The notes: generated by a model not told the origin, from the sequence alone. Positions 25,595-35,967 are shown, numbered from the stretch's first letter. The stretch: 64,000 nt of DNA from Arthrobacter sp. StoSoilB5 (GCF_019977235.1 NZ_AP024646.1:4588001-4652000), one strand, 5' to 3'. Translations and numbers: made by a program.

Positions 25595-26739
25595 CCTCCG
25601 CATCCCCAGCCGCTGAGAATAACGCCGGTATCACCTACGCCTCCGCGGGTGTCGACGTCGAAGCGGGAGACCGCGCAGTCGAGCTCATGAAGGACGCCGT
25701 GAAGGCAACCCACAACACCTCGGTGATTGGCGGCGTCGGCGGTTTCGCTGGCCTGTACGACGTCTCGAAGCTGCTCACCTACAAGAAGCCGTTGCTGGCT
25801 ACTTCCACCGACGGCGTGGGGACCAAGGTTGCCATTGCGCAGGCAATGGACATCCACGACACCATCGGTTTCGACCTCGTCGGCATGGTTGTGGACGACA
25901 TCGTGGTTGTTGGCGCTGAGCCCCTCTACATGACGGACTACATCGCTTGCGGCAAGGTTGTCCCGGAGCGTATTGCGGACATCGTCCGCGGTATCGCAGC
26001 TGCTTGCTCGGTTGCCGGTACCGCCCTGGTTGGCGGCGAAACCGCTGAGCACCCGGGCCTGCTGGGTGAGCACGAGTACGACGTCGCGGGTGCCGCTACC
26101 GGTGTTGTCGAAGCCGACGCCCTGCTCGGCCCGGACCGCGTCCGCGCCGGAGACGTCGTGATCGGCATGGCTTCCTCAGGCCTGCACTCCAACGGCTACT
26201 CCTTGGTCCGCCGCGTCATCAACCACGCCGGCTGGGCTCTGGACCGCCAGGTTTCCGAACTCGGCCGCACACTTGGCGAAGAGCTGCTGGAACCGACGCG
26301 CGTCTACGCAGCCGACTGCCTGGACCTTGCCCGTACGTTCCCGGTCTCAGCCGGCGCAGCCGTCCATGGCTTCAGCCACGTCACCGGTGGCGGCCTGGCA
26401 GCCAACCTCGCGCGTGTCCTTCCGCAGGGCCTGGTTGCCACGGTTGACCGCAACACGTGGGAACTTCCCGCTATCTTCAAGCTGGTTTCCGAGCTTGGCA
26501 ACGTGCCCCTGGCCGATCTCGAGCGCACGCTGAACCTCGGCGTCGGCATGGTGGCAATCGTGTCCCCGGAGGCCGCTGACGCCGCCGTGGCACGCCTCAA
26601 CGAGCGCGGATTGCCGTCCTGGATCATGGGCACCGTTACTGCGGATTCTGACTCGATCGACAAGACCGGCCCGGACTACGTCCAGGGTGCCAAGGGCGTC
26701 GACGGCGGTGCCGTACGTTTGGTGAACGCCTACGCCTAG
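25591..26739 (+). CDS. purM: Phosphoribosylformylglycinamidine cyclo-ligase (AIR synthetase)
   Basis: 382 residues. ITYASAGVDVEAGDRAVELMK opens the protein, followed by STDGVGTKVAIA, the PurM glycine-rich segment, and GGETAEHPG. GLHSNGYSLVRRV and VTGGGLAANLARVLP are family hallmarks. It closes the imidazole ring to AIR using ATP. It overlaps purF by 4 bp and is followed by a strong terminator. Confidence 0.97.
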   Translation: MTSASPAAENNAGITYASAGVDVEAGDRAVELMKDAVKATHNTSVIGGVGGFAGLYDVSKLLTYKKPLLATSTDGVGTKVAIAQAMDIHDTIGFDLVGMVVDDIVVVGAEPLYMTDYIACGKVVPERIADIVRGIAAACSVAGTALVGGETAEHPGLLGEHEYDVAGAATGVVEADALLGPDRVRAGDVVIGMASSGLHSNGYSLVRRVINHAGWALDRQVSELGRTLGEELLEPTRVYAADCLDLARTFPVSAGAAVHGFSHVTGGGLAANLARVLPQGLVATVDRNTWELPAIFKLVSELGNVPLADLERTLNLGVGMVAIVSPEAADAAVARLNERGLPSWIMGTVTADSDSIDKTGPDYVQGAKGVDGGAVRLVNAYA

Positions 26740-26758
26740 GCGGTTGTTGCCTGAGTAG

Positions 26759-26799
26759 AAAGCGGGCGGGCAGTTGACCTCAACTGCCCGCCCGCTTTT
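26759..26799. terminator. Bidirectional terminator after purM
   Basis: AAAGCGGGCGGGCAGTTGA (26759-26777) pairs with TCAACTGCCCGCCCGCTTT (26780-26798), with T-runs on both strands. It separates purM from the converging VOC genes. Confidence 0.93.
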
Positions 26800-26887
26800 G
26801 CGTTTCTTGTTTGCGCCGTAGCGACTCAAAAGAGTCCTCGGCAACGGGGTGCCGACACCCAAGTTCAGGCCGCCAACGCCCGGACGG

Positions 26888-27658
26888 TCAGATCTGGATC
26901 AAGCTGAGAACCCCGCCCTGCGGATCCTGGATGGTCGCCAAAGATCCTGTTTCGGGCTTTTCTTCCGGTTCCACAAGTACGGCTCCGCCGGCAGCAACCG
27001 CAGCTTCAGCCGCTTTTCGAACGTCGGCCACACCGAAGTAGACCTGCCAAGCCGCCTCTTCGCCTTCTTCGGCAGGGACAATCCCGGCCACTTCGTCGCC
27101 GTTGACCATCAGCGTGCTGTAGCTGCCGCCGTCGTCCTGGGGATATTCAGTGACTTCATGCCCGAAGAGCTGCTGGAAAAACGCGATGGCTGCCTGCGGT
27201 TCAGGAGTCAGCAGCTCGGCCCATGCCAAGGCGCCAGCCTCATTGAACAGATGGCTTCCAATGTGGGTACCCGCCTGCCAGATCCCCGTGGTCCCGCCGC
27301 CCGGCGGCTCGATGAAAGCCAGGACGCCGGTATCGGCCACCTGCTCGGGGCCAAACGCGAGATTCCCGCCGGCATGGACGGCGACGTCTGCTATCTCCTC
27401 AGCATCCGTGGCCGCGAGGTAAATGTTCCATTGGCCGTGCTTGCCCGCCGCCTCCTGCATGGGGTTCTGCGGAGCGATGACCGCAACCAGCTCCTTGCCA
27501 ACAAACGCCTGCGCGTAGCTGCGGCCGTCAGGTGTGGGCAGGTCCGTGAACGTCCAGTCGAACAGCTTTCCGTAGAAGTCCTTGGCTGCCGAAACGTCCT
27601 GCGTCTGCAGGTCAGCCCAGCAAGGTTCACCAGTTGAATAATGAGTCCGGGAAGTCAT
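26888..27658 (-). CDS. Two-domain VOC (glyoxalase/bleomycin-resistance fold) protein
   Basis: 256 residues made of two tandem VOC modules (about 5-125 and 130-256), each beginning with a PCWADLQTQD or AWAELLTPEP-type strand. WADLQTQDVSAAKDFYGKLF and GGAVLVEPEEKPETGSLATI are typical. It overlaps the upstream VOC gene by ATGA, and the two products are clearly related. The substrate cannot be told; some metal ligands may be lost. Actinobacteria often carry such paired VOC proteins of unknown role. Confidence 0.88.
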   Translation of the reverse strand: MTSRTHYSTGEPCWADLQTQDVSAAKDFYGKLFDWTFTDLPTPDGRSYAQAFVGKELVAVIAPQNPMQEAAGKHGQWNIYLAATDAEEIADVAVHAGGNLAFGPEQVADTGVLAFIEPPGGGTTGIWQAGTHIGSHLFNEAGALAWAELLTPEPQAAIAFFQQLFGHEVTEYPQDDGGSYSTLMVNGDEVAGIVPAEEGEEAAWQVYFGVADVRKAAEAAVAAGGAVLVEPEEKPETGSLATIQDPQGGVLSLIQI

Positions 27659-28437
27659 GCGGCAAGTCCTGTCATGATGCTGAATGCGGCGCCTGCGGGG
27701 TCCATGAGTACGGCCATTCGCCCGACGCCGGGAACATCGAAAGCCGGTGCGATCACATGGCTTCCCAACTGGACGGCATGCTCAACCCCCGCATCCACGT
27801 CTTCGACGCTGAAGTACGTCATCCAGAACGGCGAAAGTCCTTCAATGGGCAGCTTAAGGGCACCGGCAATCCTCTTCCCGTCCACCAGCAGGCTGGTGTA
27901 CTCCTGAAGATCACCTGCGGGTGTGGTTTCACTGGTGCAGCCCGTCACGGCCTCATAGAACTTCATAGCCTTAGGGACGTCGTCGGTCTGCAATTCATTC
28001 CAAATCATGGTCCCTGGCTCATTGACCAAGCCGGATCCAGGATGGGTGCCGGCTTCCCAGAAGCCGATTTGTGCCCCTGTGGGGTCTATTGCGAAGAACA
28101 TCCGCCCGCTGCCGTTCGGCACGTCGTCAGGGGCGAAGAGGATGGATCCGCCGGCGGCCACAGCCCGTTCTGCAGCCTCGTCGGCGGAGTCCACGGCAAT
28201 GTAGTTGGCCCAATAGGAAGGCATTCCCTCCGGCGCATCCGGCAGTTGCTGCATCATGCCGGCTACTTTCCGTCCGTGAAGCATAGCCATGTAGTAGGTC
28301 ATGCCATTACCGGCGTCCATGGGATCCAACTCCCAGCCAAAAAGCTCGCTGTAAAACTTCTTGGAGACTTCGATGGCGGTGGAGGACAGGTCCACCCAAC
28401 ATGGTGTCCCCTGCTTGTAACTCTCGACCACCGGCAT
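27655..28437 (-). CDS. Two-domain VOC protein, paralogue of its neighbour
   Basis: 260 residues, again two VOC modules: GTPCWVDLSSTAIEVSKKFYSELFGWE at the start and IWNELQTDDVPKAMKFYEAVTG in the middle. It resembles the downstream gene along its length, so a local duplication is likely. GGAAAG lies upstream of the ATG at 28437. No function beyond the fold is supported. Confidence 0.88.
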   Translation of the reverse strand: MPVVESYKQGTPCWVDLSSTAIEVSKKFYSELFGWELDPMDAGNGMTYYMAMLHGRKVAGMMQQLPDAPEGMPSYWANYIAVDSADEAAERAVAAGGSILFAPDDVPNGSGRMFFAIDPTGAQIGFWEAGTHPGSGLVNEPGTMIWNELQTDDVPKAMKFYEAVTGCTSETTPAGDLQEYTSLLVDGKRIAGALKLPIEGLSPFWMTYFSVEDVDAGVEHAVQLGSHVIAPAFDVPGVGRMAVLMDPAGAAFSIMTGLAA

Positions 28438-28562
28438 GACGTTCCCTTTCCTAGCAACGCGGGGTCAAATATGGCCCATGATGGGGCCTTAAGTGACCCC
28501 GCGTTGGAGTCCTGGGGACAACGCTATGGCGCTTCCACTGCCAGCGCTAGCCGTGCGCCTGA

Positions 28563-29834
28563 TTACCCCGGCAGCCGAACAGGTTCGACCGCGTCTTCCG
28601 TGGTCTGGCGCGAAAGGCGCCGGGACAGCACCACCATAACCACCACGGCCAGCAAAACTGGGACGCAGACCGCAAGTACGATGTTCTGCGGTGATTGCCC
28701 TGACGACAGTAGGACACCGCCCAACGCGGGTCCGGCGATCGAGCCCAAACGGCCCAGCGCAGCCGCCCATGCGACCCCGGAGGTGCGCGACGTGGCCGGA
28801 TAGACGGACACCGCCACCGCAGCCTGTCCCACCATGCTGCTGGCCAGCCCCATGCCCACCCCCGCGAACAGCAGTAAGAGTTGCCATTGTCCGGGGTGCC
28901 CCAAGGCAATCGTGAGCAAGAAGCAAATGGCTACACAAGCGGCAACGACCAACATCCAACTGGTCTTGAATCGCACCGAAAAGATCATGAGTAAGAGGGC
29001 CCCCAGGATTCCGCCAATACCAAGTGCTGCTGCCCCGAGGGGAGCCATGGTCAGATCCAGGCCGAAGTTAGTGAGCAGGGTTGGAAGCCACGACGAGAAC
29101 GCGTAGAACGTGGCAAAGATCAAGAACGCAAAGAGCCAGAGAAGCACAGTGGGCAACGCCAAACCACGCCGGAAGAGGCTTTGGACAGTCTCTTGGCCCG
29201 CCTTCCGCGACGGCCTGGGCGCATCCGCCTCGCTGATTCCGAACCACATGACAGGCAGCAGGATGATAGGAAGAACTGCCCCGAGCCAGAAGATGGACTG
29301 CCAGCCCAGGTCGCTGATCAACTTTCCTCCGCTCAAACCAGCCGCCAAAGATCCCGCAGACAGGCCCATGGTCACGAAAACGGCAATCCGTTCGCGCTGA
29401 CCTCCGTCCCTGCCTGCCGTTGCGAGGGAAATAGCCGACGGCAGGACCGCCCCCAATCCGATTCCGGTCAAGAAGCGGGCAATCGTCATAAAGGGGATCC
29501 CTGAAGACATTGCAGTCAGGGCGGAGCCCAGGGCAAAGGCCACCACACCCGCCAGCAGCATCCGACGGAGCCCAAACCGAACGGATAGGCGCCCAGAGAC
29601 CATATAGCCCGCCACCACTCCTGCGTTTGTGGCAATCAGTGGGGCAGCGAAGGCTGCGGGCGACAGGGACCAGTTCTTGGCCAAGCTAGGCACCGCCAGG
29701 CCCAAGGACGCTGTGTCGAAACCGTCGAGCAGCACGGCCAGGAAAGCGAGGATAATGACTAGCCAGCGTGACAGACCTATGGCTGTGGCCACTGGCGGAA
29801 CGGGCTTTCCAGCGGGGGTACTGGATTCAAGCAT
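28563..29834 (-). CDS. MFS transporter, aromatic acid:H+ symporter (AAHS) type
   Basis: A 423-residue protein with 12 predicted membrane helices. LLDGFDTASLGLAVP in helix 1 is the DGFD signature of the AAHS family (PcaK/BenK/MhpT). GYMVSGRLSVRFGLRRM between helices 2 and 3 is the MFS loop motif. It lies 76 bp after an amidohydrolase on the same strand, so the pair probably imports and cleaves one compound, perhaps an amide or ester of an aromatic or other organic acid (inferred). Confidence 0.9.
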   Translation of the reverse strand: MLESSTPAGKPVPPVATAIGLSRWLVIILAFLAVLLDGFDTASLGLAVPSLAKNWSLSPAAFAAPLIATNAGVVAGYMVSGRLSVRFGLRRMLLAGVVAFALGSALTAMSSGIPFMTIARFLTGIGLGAVLPSAISLATAGRDGGQRERIAVFVTMGLSAGSLAAGLSGGKLISDLGWQSIFWLGAVLPIILLPVMWFGISEADAPRPSRKAGQETVQSLFRRGLALPTVLLWLFAFLIFATFYAFSSWLPTLLTNFGLDLTMAPLGAAALGIGGILGALLLMIFSVRFKTSWMLVVAACVAICFLLTIALGHPGQWQLLLLFAGVGMGLASSMVGQAAVAVSVYPATSRTSGVAWAAALGRLGSIAGPALGGVLLSSGQSPQNIVLAVCVPVLLAVVVMVVLSRRLSRQTTEDAVEPVRLPG

Positions 29835-29910
29835 GATGATTCCTTTCGAGGGCGCGGAAGATCGGCCGCCTTACGGATGTCTGGCAGCGGGGGGACGAGT
29901 TGGTTGTGGA

Positions 29911-31563
29911 CTAGTAAGCCAGTGAACCGTGGGTGATAACGCCGGCCGCCATGGTCAGCTCCACCTCAATGTCTGGGATTTCCTCGGGTTCCACAGCGCG
30001 CGGGTCTTCCGAGAGCACAACGAGGTCCGCGAGCATTCCCGCACGGATCGTTCCCGTTCGATGCTCATCGGCTGCGCACCAAGCACTGCCATTGGTGTAC
30101 ATGGCCAAGGCCTCTGCTGCGCTGACGCCCCATTCGAGGCCCAGCACCCCTGCTGAGCGGCTACGCCGGGTGACGGAACTCGACATGCCGCGAAGAGGCT
30201 GGAAAGGTGCCACCGGGCTATCCGAACCTCCACCCACGGGCACCTCCACGCGGGAAAGATACTGCGACAAGGGCGCGATATTTGCCGCTCTTTCCCGACC
30301 CAGATACTCGACGAATCCACCACCCAAGGCAAAGTGGAGCGGTTCCTGCGCAGCCACCCCTACACCCATGGCATTCAACCTGTCCCAGTGTTCTTCGTTG
30401 GGGTACAGCATGTGAATGAGGGTCCATCGGGCATCGGAGATGGGGTTCCACGCATGAGCTGCCTCAAAGGCGTCAAGGGCAATATCAATGCCAGCATCGC
30501 CAACGCAGTGCGCGCCTACGGGAAGGTTCGCACGGTTCGCTGCCACACAAATGGCTTCCAGCTCAGCCGCCGATTGGAACGATTTGCCACACGGGAAGTC
30601 GGGATCGTCCTGCCGTTCATAAGAATCCCGGTAGAAGCCGGTCTCCACACCGCCATCTACGCAAACTTTCACGCCCAGGGTACGAAGCCAGACGTCGTCG
30701 AGCTGTGCTGCTACCGCACCGGAATCGAGAAGTTCCACTGCCTCCTCCGCTGTACCGGCTGGCGTCGGCAACTTCCACATCATGGATACCCGGACCTTCT
30801 GTGGTCCGCCCCCGTAGATAACTCTGTAGGCAGCCATTTCATCCAAGGTCAGTCCGGGGTCGATGACTGAAGTGATGCCCGCCGCGGCATACCGTTTCTG
30901 GACCTCCTCCAGCGCCGCACGGTAGTGGTCAATGCTGGGTTTGGGTAGCTGGCTCAGCAAGCCTGCAACGTATCCGCTCCCTACGATCTGGCCGGTAAGT
31001 TTCCCGTTGTTACGAAGGTAGCTCGCGCCCTCAGGAGCATGACTGTCGTCCCCTATGCCGAACAGCGACATGGCAAGGGAATTCAGCACAATGTTGTGTC
31101 CTCCCCTGCGGAGGACCACGGGATTGTCGGGGGCCACGGCATCAAGCTCGGTCCGCGTTGGCATCCTGCCCTCAGCCAAGCCGCTTTCGTGCCAGTCACT
31201 TGCGGTTACTACCCACGCTCCGTTTTCAGCGGCTTCTGCTTGCCCTTGAACAACGTCCATGAGCTCCGCGACAGTACTGGCGCGGGCCAGGGAAGGCAGC
31301 AGCATTCCCATACCTGTGGACAACATGTGGTTGTGGGAGTCGTGGAAACCTGGACAGACGAACCGGCCGCGTAGGTCCACTTTCTTCGTTTCAGGTCCGG
31401 CGAGGCCCAGTGCCTCTGCGTCATTGCCTGCATACAGTATCCATTGGCCAGCTATCGCAATAGCCGACACCAGCCCGTTGGGGCTCGATGGGTCCGCCAG
31501 TACGTTTCCATTATGAAAGATGACATCGGGCAGCCTGCCCTCCATTTGTGGCGTCCGTTCCAC
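29911..31563 (-). CDS. Amidohydrolase family protein (YtcJ/exoenzyme-regulatory AepA-like)
   Basis: 550 residues from GTG 31563 with AGGAGG upstream. It begins DVIFHNGNVLADP, has the amidohydrolase metal motif CPGFHDSHNHM (HxxH/HxH region), a central GAHCVGDAGID segment and GGSDSPVAPFQPL near the end. Members hydrolyse C-N bonds of varied substrates and the true substrate is mostly unknown. It precedes an AAHS transporter. A palindromic site 120 bp upstream may serve as its operator. Confidence 0.88.
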   Translation of the reverse strand: MERTPQMEGRLPDVIFHNGNVLADPSSPNGLVSAIAIAGQWILYAGNDAEALGLAGPETKKVDLRGRFVCPGFHDSHNHMLSTGMGMLLPSLARASTVAELMDVVQGQAEAAENGAWVVTASDWHESGLAEGRMPTRTELDAVAPDNPVVLRRGGHNIVLNSLAMSLFGIGDDSHAPEGASYLRNNGKLTGQIVGSGYVAGLLSQLPKPSIDHYRAALEEVQKRYAAAGITSVIDPGLTLDEMAAYRVIYGGGPQKVRVSMMWKLPTPAGTAEEAVELLDSGAVAAQLDDVWLRTLGVKVCVDGGVETGFYRDSYERQDDPDFPCGKSFQSAAELEAICVAANRANLPVGAHCVGDAGIDIALDAFEAAHAWNPISDARWTLIHMLYPNEEHWDRLNAMGVGVAAQEPLHFALGGGFVEYLGRERAANIAPLSQYLSRVEVPVGGGSDSPVAPFQPLRGMSSSVTRRSRSAGVLGLEWGVSAAEALAMYTNGSAWCAADEHRTGTIRAGMLADLVVLSEDPRAVEPEEIPDIEVELTMAAGVITHGSLAY

Positions 31564-31684
31564 TTATGCCTCCTACCGGCCGCAGCCTGGGTGTTTCGAA
31601 TTCTTTATGACCGTCACAAAGAGTCGATACCTTGGTTGAGACTGTAGACCCGGGACGGGACTTGCGCAATGGTTTTGACGATTT

Positions 31685-31694
31685 TGGTATACCA
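31685..31694. promoter_or_regulatory. Possible GntR-type operator before the amidohydrolase
   Basis: TGGTATACCA is a perfect 10-bp palindrome located about 122 bp upstream of the amidohydrolase start and just beyond the DUF3073 terminator. Its form resembles FadR-subfamily GntR sites. No GntR gene is in the window, so this is tentative. Confidence 0.4.
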
Positions 31695-31707
31695 GATTTC
31701 CAGACGC

Positions 31708-31759
31708 AAAAAAGGCCCGCAGGGTACGCCAATGAATGGCGTGCCCTACGGGCCTTTTT
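31708..31759. terminator. Strong terminator downstream of the DUF3073 gene
   Basis: AAAAAAGGCCCGC to GCGGGCC-type arms, with AGGGTACGCC and GGCGTGCCCT inside, form a stem of about 20 bp with few mismatches. An A-run on one side and TTTTT on the other make it work in either direction. It ends the DUF3073 transcript. Confidence 0.92.
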
Positions 31760-31851
31760 CAGAGATATTCGACATCCGAAGATGCGCGACGACCTTAATG
31801 TACGACGGCGGTACGCAACTCAGTGCCGGAAGCACCGATAGTTTGCGACAG

Positions 31852-32076
31852 CTATCCGATACGGCGGGTGTCTACCTCGTCGTCATCGTCTTCCGCGTAC
31901 TTGTCCTCATAAGCCGAGTAGTCCGGCTCCGGAGGATCTTCGGGGAAGTGGCTCTTTACACGACTGGATGGGCCCGTGAGCTCACGCTCAAGTGCCGAAT
32001 AGTCAGTGTTCGGGGAGTAGTACTTGATGTCCCGAGCCTGCTTGGTAGCTTTTGCCTTTTGACGGCCGCGCCCCAT
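31852..32076 (-). CDS. DUF3073 family protein
   Basis: A 74-residue protein from the ATG at 32076, chosen because MGRGRQKAKATKQARDIKY is the invariant opening of DUF3073. YSPNTDYSALERELTG follows, and then an acidic Asp-rich tail. The basic start and acidic end are typical. The family is restricted mainly to Actinobacteria and has no established function. GGGGGTC precedes the start. Confidence 0.93.
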   Translation of the reverse strand: MGRGRQKAKATKQARDIKYYSPNTDYSALERELTGPSSRVKSHFPEDPPEPDYSAYEDKYAEDDDDEVDTRRIG

Positions 32077-32319
32077 GGCGTGACCCCCTTTTGTACTTGG
32101 ACCGGAGGTGGTCACCTTGGCTATCGGTGAGGCCCCGGAATGTTTGGTCAATTTGTCGTATGTCTAGATTACATGCTTTCGGGGGTGCCTGCGTGCCAAC
32201 ACAGACCTGCGTCAGGGACACCCACAGCCGAAAGCGGTCCCAAGCACCTCCAATACACCTAAAAATTGGGTAGAGTCTGCCTCAATGCGGCCCCAGAGCA
32301 GGAAGGCAGACACCGGGAT

Positions 32320-33138
32320 ATGAGCGAGGACAACACCCCACCACGCGAAGGTTCACCCCGCGATCAAGGCGAGGCCGGGGTGCCACCCGCGCCCAAAGTA
32401 CCGCCCGCGCCGCCGCAGGCCCCGGGAGAGCCGCCACAGGCCGCAGGAGAGCAGCCGAAGCAACCCGCCGGAACACTGCCCGAGGCTTCTGGCCTTCAGC
32501 CGGACCCTGCGCCGGACCTTGACCCGGACTTCGTACCCAACGCCAGCGACCAGCCTGATCCCGCCCAGCCTGACTACTCCGGCCAGCCAGGGGATCCACC
32601 CCAGGAGCCTCATCCGGCTCCGCACGGGGACCCGGTGAGACGCCAGCGGCTTGTCATCGGCGGAATCGTGGTGGGTGTCCTCGTGCTAATCGGCGTCGTC
32701 ATCTGGGTGTTGTTGAACCTGCTGGGTACCCGGCCCCAAGCTGTGGTCACTACGCCGAGTCCCACAGCAAGCCTTGGCCCACTCCCCCGGGACACCGAAG
32801 CCAAGGATTTCCAGGTAGGTGATTGCTTTGCCGACTTCGATCCCAATGCCCCCAAGGCCAGGGCCGTAGCGTGTGACACGGAGCATTCAGCCCAACTCGG
32901 GGCCGTCCACGTGTACCCGGCGGAGGATTCTTTCCCCGGCACCAACGCCCTGAAGGACAAAGGCCGTGAGGTCTGCGGCCAGGTAAAGCTGAATAACGCG
33001 GCGGCCGATAAGTACGTGCTGCTTCAGCAGAACGTCTACCCGAGCACCACCAGTTGGGACCGGGGCGACCGCCGCGTTGATTGCTTCATCGTTGTGGATT
33101 CGGGCAACACCATCAAGGAAGACCTCCTCAATAAGTAG
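32320..33138 (+). CDS. Membrane-anchored Septum_form-domain protein
   Basis: 272 residues from the ATG at 32320. The first about 105 residues are a proline-rich cytoplasmic tail, residues 111-134 form one membrane helix, and the rest is extracellular. DFQVGDCFADFDPN and VACDTEHSAQLGAVHVYPAEDSFPG with paired cysteines match the septum-formation (Septum_form/DUF4190-associated) domain of actinobacteria. A role at the septum or envelope is inferred from family naming only. It converges on clpB. Confidence 0.82.
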   Translation: MSEDNTPPREGSPRDQGEAGVPPAPKVPPAPPQAPGEPPQAAGEQPKQPAGTLPEASGLQPDPAPDLDPDFVPNASDQPDPAQPDYSGQPGDPPQEPHPAPHGDPVRRQRLVIGGIVVGVLVLIGVVIWVLLNLLGTRPQAVVTTPSPTASLGPLPRDTEAKDFQVGDCFADFDPNAPKARAVACDTEHSAQLGAVHVYPAEDSFPGTNALKDKGREVCGQVKLNNAAADKYVLLQQNVYPSTTSWDRGDRRVDCFIVVDSGNTIKEDLLNK

Positions 33139-33147
33139 CCCCCAAAC

Positions 33148-35805
33148 CTACTTCTTTCGAACCAGGAGCCCAGTTCCGGCCGACGGTCTGCCGTCGGGAC
33201 CTGTCGGCACCTCGAATCCCTGAATGGTGAGTTCGTCGAGGTCGGCTGCAGTATCAACCAGGACGGTATCGCCGTCGCTGATCTCGCCGGCAAGGATCTC
33301 TTTGGCCAGGCGGTCCCCGATTTCGCGCTGGACGAGGCGTCGCAGAGGACGCGCGCCGTACGCGGAGTCGTAACCGGACATCGCGAGCCAGGCGCGGGCT
33401 CCATCAGTTACCTCAAGGGTCAACCGGCGATCGCGCAGACGCTTGGTGAGTTCGGCAACGTGGAGCTCCACGATCCTGGCAAGCTCCTCGACGGACAGGG
33501 GATCGAACAGCACGATCTCGTCCAAACGGTTCAGGAACTCCGGCTTGAACGAGGCCTGGACCACCGCCATGACGGCATCACGCTTTGCCTTGGCATCCAG
33601 CGACGGGTCAACCAGGAACTGGCTTCCGGAGTTGGACGTCAATACCAGGATCGTATTGCGGAAGTCGACTGTCCGTCCTTGGCCGTCTGTGAGGCGGCCA
33701 TCGTCGAGAACCTGCAGGAGGATGTCGAAGACCTCTGGATGAGCCTTTTCCACTTCGTCGAGCAGCACAACGGAGTACGGGCGACGACGAACGGCTTCCG
33801 TCAGCTGGCCGCCTTCTTCGTAGCCGACGTATCCCGGAGGGGCACCGACCAGACGCGCAACAGAGTGCTTCTCTCCGTACTCGGACATATCGATCCGAAT
33901 CATGGCGCGTTCGTCGTCAAAGAGGAAGTCGGCCAAAGCCTTTGCCAGCTCGGTCTTGCCGACGCCGGTGGGGCCAAGGAACAGGAACGAGCCTGTGGGG
34001 CGGTTGGGGTCGCTGATGCCCGCCCGTGCACGGCGGACGGCGTCCGAAACTGCCTGGACAGCCTTGGTTTGGCCGATCAGGCGCTTACCGAGTTCCTCTT
34101 CCATGTGCAGCAGCTTTTGGGATTCACCCTGCAGCATGCGCCCAGCCGGGATGCCGGTCCACGCCGAGATGACCTCCGCGATGTCGTCTGCTGTCACATC
34201 CTCTGCGACCATGAGCTCGGGCTTTGCGTCGCCGCGGGCCGACTCCTCCTCGGCAGCCGCGTTGAGCTCACGTTCGAGGGCAGGCAGCTCGCCATAAAGT
34301 ATCCGCGATGCCGACTCGAGGTCGCCTTCGCGCTGGTACTTTTCGGCGGCAGATCGCAGCTCGTCGATCTTCGCCTTAAGGTCACCCACCCGGTTGAGTC
34401 CGGCCTTCTCGGCTTCCCAACGGGCGTTCAGGGCCCTTAGTGCTTCCTTCTTGTCAGCCATATCGGCGCGGAGGGCAGCCAGCCGCTCAACGGACGCAGG
34501 ATCAGTCTCGCCTTGAAGCGCCAGTTCTTCCATGGTCAGGCGGTCGACGGAACGGCGGAGCTGATCGATCTCCTCCGGCGCTGAGTCAATCTCCATCCGA
34601 AGCCGTGACGCGGCCTCATCTACGAGGTCGATCGCTTTGTCCGGGAGCTGACGGCCCGAGATGTAGCGGTTGGACAGCGTTGCTGCTGCCACCAAGGCGG
34701 AATCGGCGATTGCCACCTTGTGGTGGGCTTCGTACCGTTCCTTGAGGCCGCGCAGAATGCCGATGGTGTCCTCGACGCTGGGCTCGCCCACGTAGACCTG
34801 CTGGAAGCGACGTTCCAAGGCGGGGTCCTTCTCGATGTTTTCGCGGTATTCATCCAAGGTAGTGGCACCAATGAGGCGCAGCTCGCCGCGGGCCAGCATC
34901 GGCTTGAGCATATTGCCCGCATCCATGGCGCTCTCTCCGGTTGCACCAGCGCCAACAACGGTGTGGATTTCGTCGATGAACGTCACGATCTGGCCGTTGG
35001 AGTTCTTGATCTCCTCCAGAACCGCCTTAAGCCGCTCCTCGAATTCACCGCGGTATTTAGCACCGGCCACCATGGAAGCAAGGTCCAGGGCGATGAGTGA
35101 CTTGCCCCGCAGGCTCTCCGGAACGTCGCCGGCAACTATTCGTTGCGCGAGGCCCTCGACCACGGCCGTTTTTCCAACGCCAGGCTCACCAATCAGCACA
35201 GGGTTGTTCTTGGTTCGCCGGCTCAGGACCTGAACCACGCGACGGATCTCGCTGTCACGCCCGATGACCGGATCCAGCTTCCCTGAGCGGGCAATGGCGG
35301 TGAGGTCCGTGCCGAACTTCTCCAGGGCCTGGAACGTATTTTCGGGATCCGGCGAGTTGACCTTTCGATCGCCCCGGACGCCCGGCAGGGCAGCAAGCAG
35401 CGCTTCGTGGGAGGCGCCGGCGTCGCGCAATAACTTTCCGACAGCGTCGCTGCCAGCCGAAAGCCCCAACAGCAGGTGCTCGGTGGAGACAAAGGAGTCG
35501 CCGAGTTTGTCGGCCTCGTTCTGGGCGGCCTGGATTGCCTGCATGGACTGCCGGGAGAGCTGGGCTTGCTGGACTGAGCTGCCCGATGAGGATGGCAGCG
35601 ACTTAATAGCCGAACTGGCTTGGACACTCACGGCGTCCGGATCAGCCCCTGTGGCGCGCAGGAGAGCAACAGCAACGCCCTCGCGCTGGTCCATGAGGGC
35701 CTTCAGAAGGTGCGGCGGTTCCAATTGCGGGTTGCCGGCAGTAGAGGCATTCATGGCGGCCGCAGAAAGGGCCTCCTGGCTCTTGGTAGTGAATTTGACG
35801 TCCAA
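33148..35805 (-). CDS. clpB: ATP-dependent disaggregase ClpB
   Basis: An 885-residue Hsp100 chaperone. The start is TTG 35805 ([13 protein letters not shown]) with GGGAG 6 nt upstream; a longer frame to 35955 would cross the regulatory palindrome. Order: N-domain (1-145), AAA-1 with [10 protein letters not shown], coiled-coil middle domain (about 405-530), AAA-2 with [14 protein letters not shown], and a C-terminal domain ending in a short [14 protein letters not shown] tail. It rescues aggregated proteins with DnaK. The HAIR-like box upstream implies HspR heat-shock control. Confidence 0.96.
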   Translation of the reverse strand: MDVKFTTKSQEALSAAAMNASTAGNPQLEPPHLLKALMDQREGVAVALLRATGADPDAVSVQASSAIKSLPSSSGSSVQQAQLSRQSMQAIQAAQNEADKLGDSFVSTEHLLLGLSAGSDAVGKLLRDAGASHEALLAALPGVRGDRKVNSPDPENTFQALEKFGTDLTAIARSGKLDPVIGRDSEIRRVVQVLSRRTKNNPVLIGEPGVGKTAVVEGLAQRIVAGDVPESLRGKSLIALDLASMVAGAKYRGEFEERLKAVLEEIKNSNGQIVTFIDEIHTVVGAGATGESAMDAGNMLKPMLARGELRLIGATTLDEYRENIEKDPALERRFQQVYVGEPSVEDTIGILRGLKERYEAHHKVAIADSALVAAATLSNRYISGRQLPDKAIDLVDEAASRLRMEIDSAPEEIDQLRRSVDRLTMEELALQGETDPASVERLAALRADMADKKEALRALNARWEAEKAGLNRVGDLKAKIDELRSAAEKYQREGDLESASRILYGELPALERELNAAAEEESARGDAKPELMVAEDVTADDIAEVISAWTGIPAGRMLQGESQKLLHMEEELGKRLIGQTKAVQAVSDAVRRARAGISDPNRPTGSFLFLGPTGVGKTELAKALADFLFDDERAMIRIDMSEYGEKHSVARLVGAPPGYVGYEEGGQLTEAVRRRPYSVVLLDEVEKAHPEVFDILLQVLDDGRLTDGQGRTVDFRNTILVLTSNSGSQFLVDPSLDAKAKRDAVMAVVQASFKPEFLNRLDEIVLFDPLSVEELARIVELHVAELTKRLRDRRLTLEVTDGARAWLAMSGYDSAYGARPLRRLVQREIGDRLAKEILAGEISDGDTVLVDTAADLDELTIQGFEVPTGPDGRPSAGTGLLVRKK

Positions 35806-35841
35806 AGAGAGCTCCCTTTCTGGAGTAAGACCAATACTTTC

Positions 35842-35868
35842 AAAGTTGAGTCTACTACGCTCAACTTT
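35842..35868. promoter_or_regulatory. HAIR-like operator (HspR) upstream of clpB
   Basis: AAAGTTGAG (35842-35850) and CTCAACTTT (35860-35868) form a perfect inverted repeat around 9 bp. Within it, TTGAGT-N7-GCTCAA differs by one base from the HAIR core (CTTGAGT-N7-ACTCAAG) bound by HspR in actinobacteria. It lies 37 bp upstream of the clpB start. Confidence 0.82.
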
Positions 35869-35967
35869 CCGTTGTGGCCCATGTGTTCCATGTTTGCCGA
35901 CGGCGAAACAACTGTCCAGACATAAACGGGGATATGTGAATAACAGGGCATCCACCTTGCGGAAACC

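Noticed and set aside
27634..28803. 389-codon plus-strand frame opposite a VOC gene
   Set aside because: Antisense to a recognised VOC protein; no domain, many Cys/His/Gly of shadow type.
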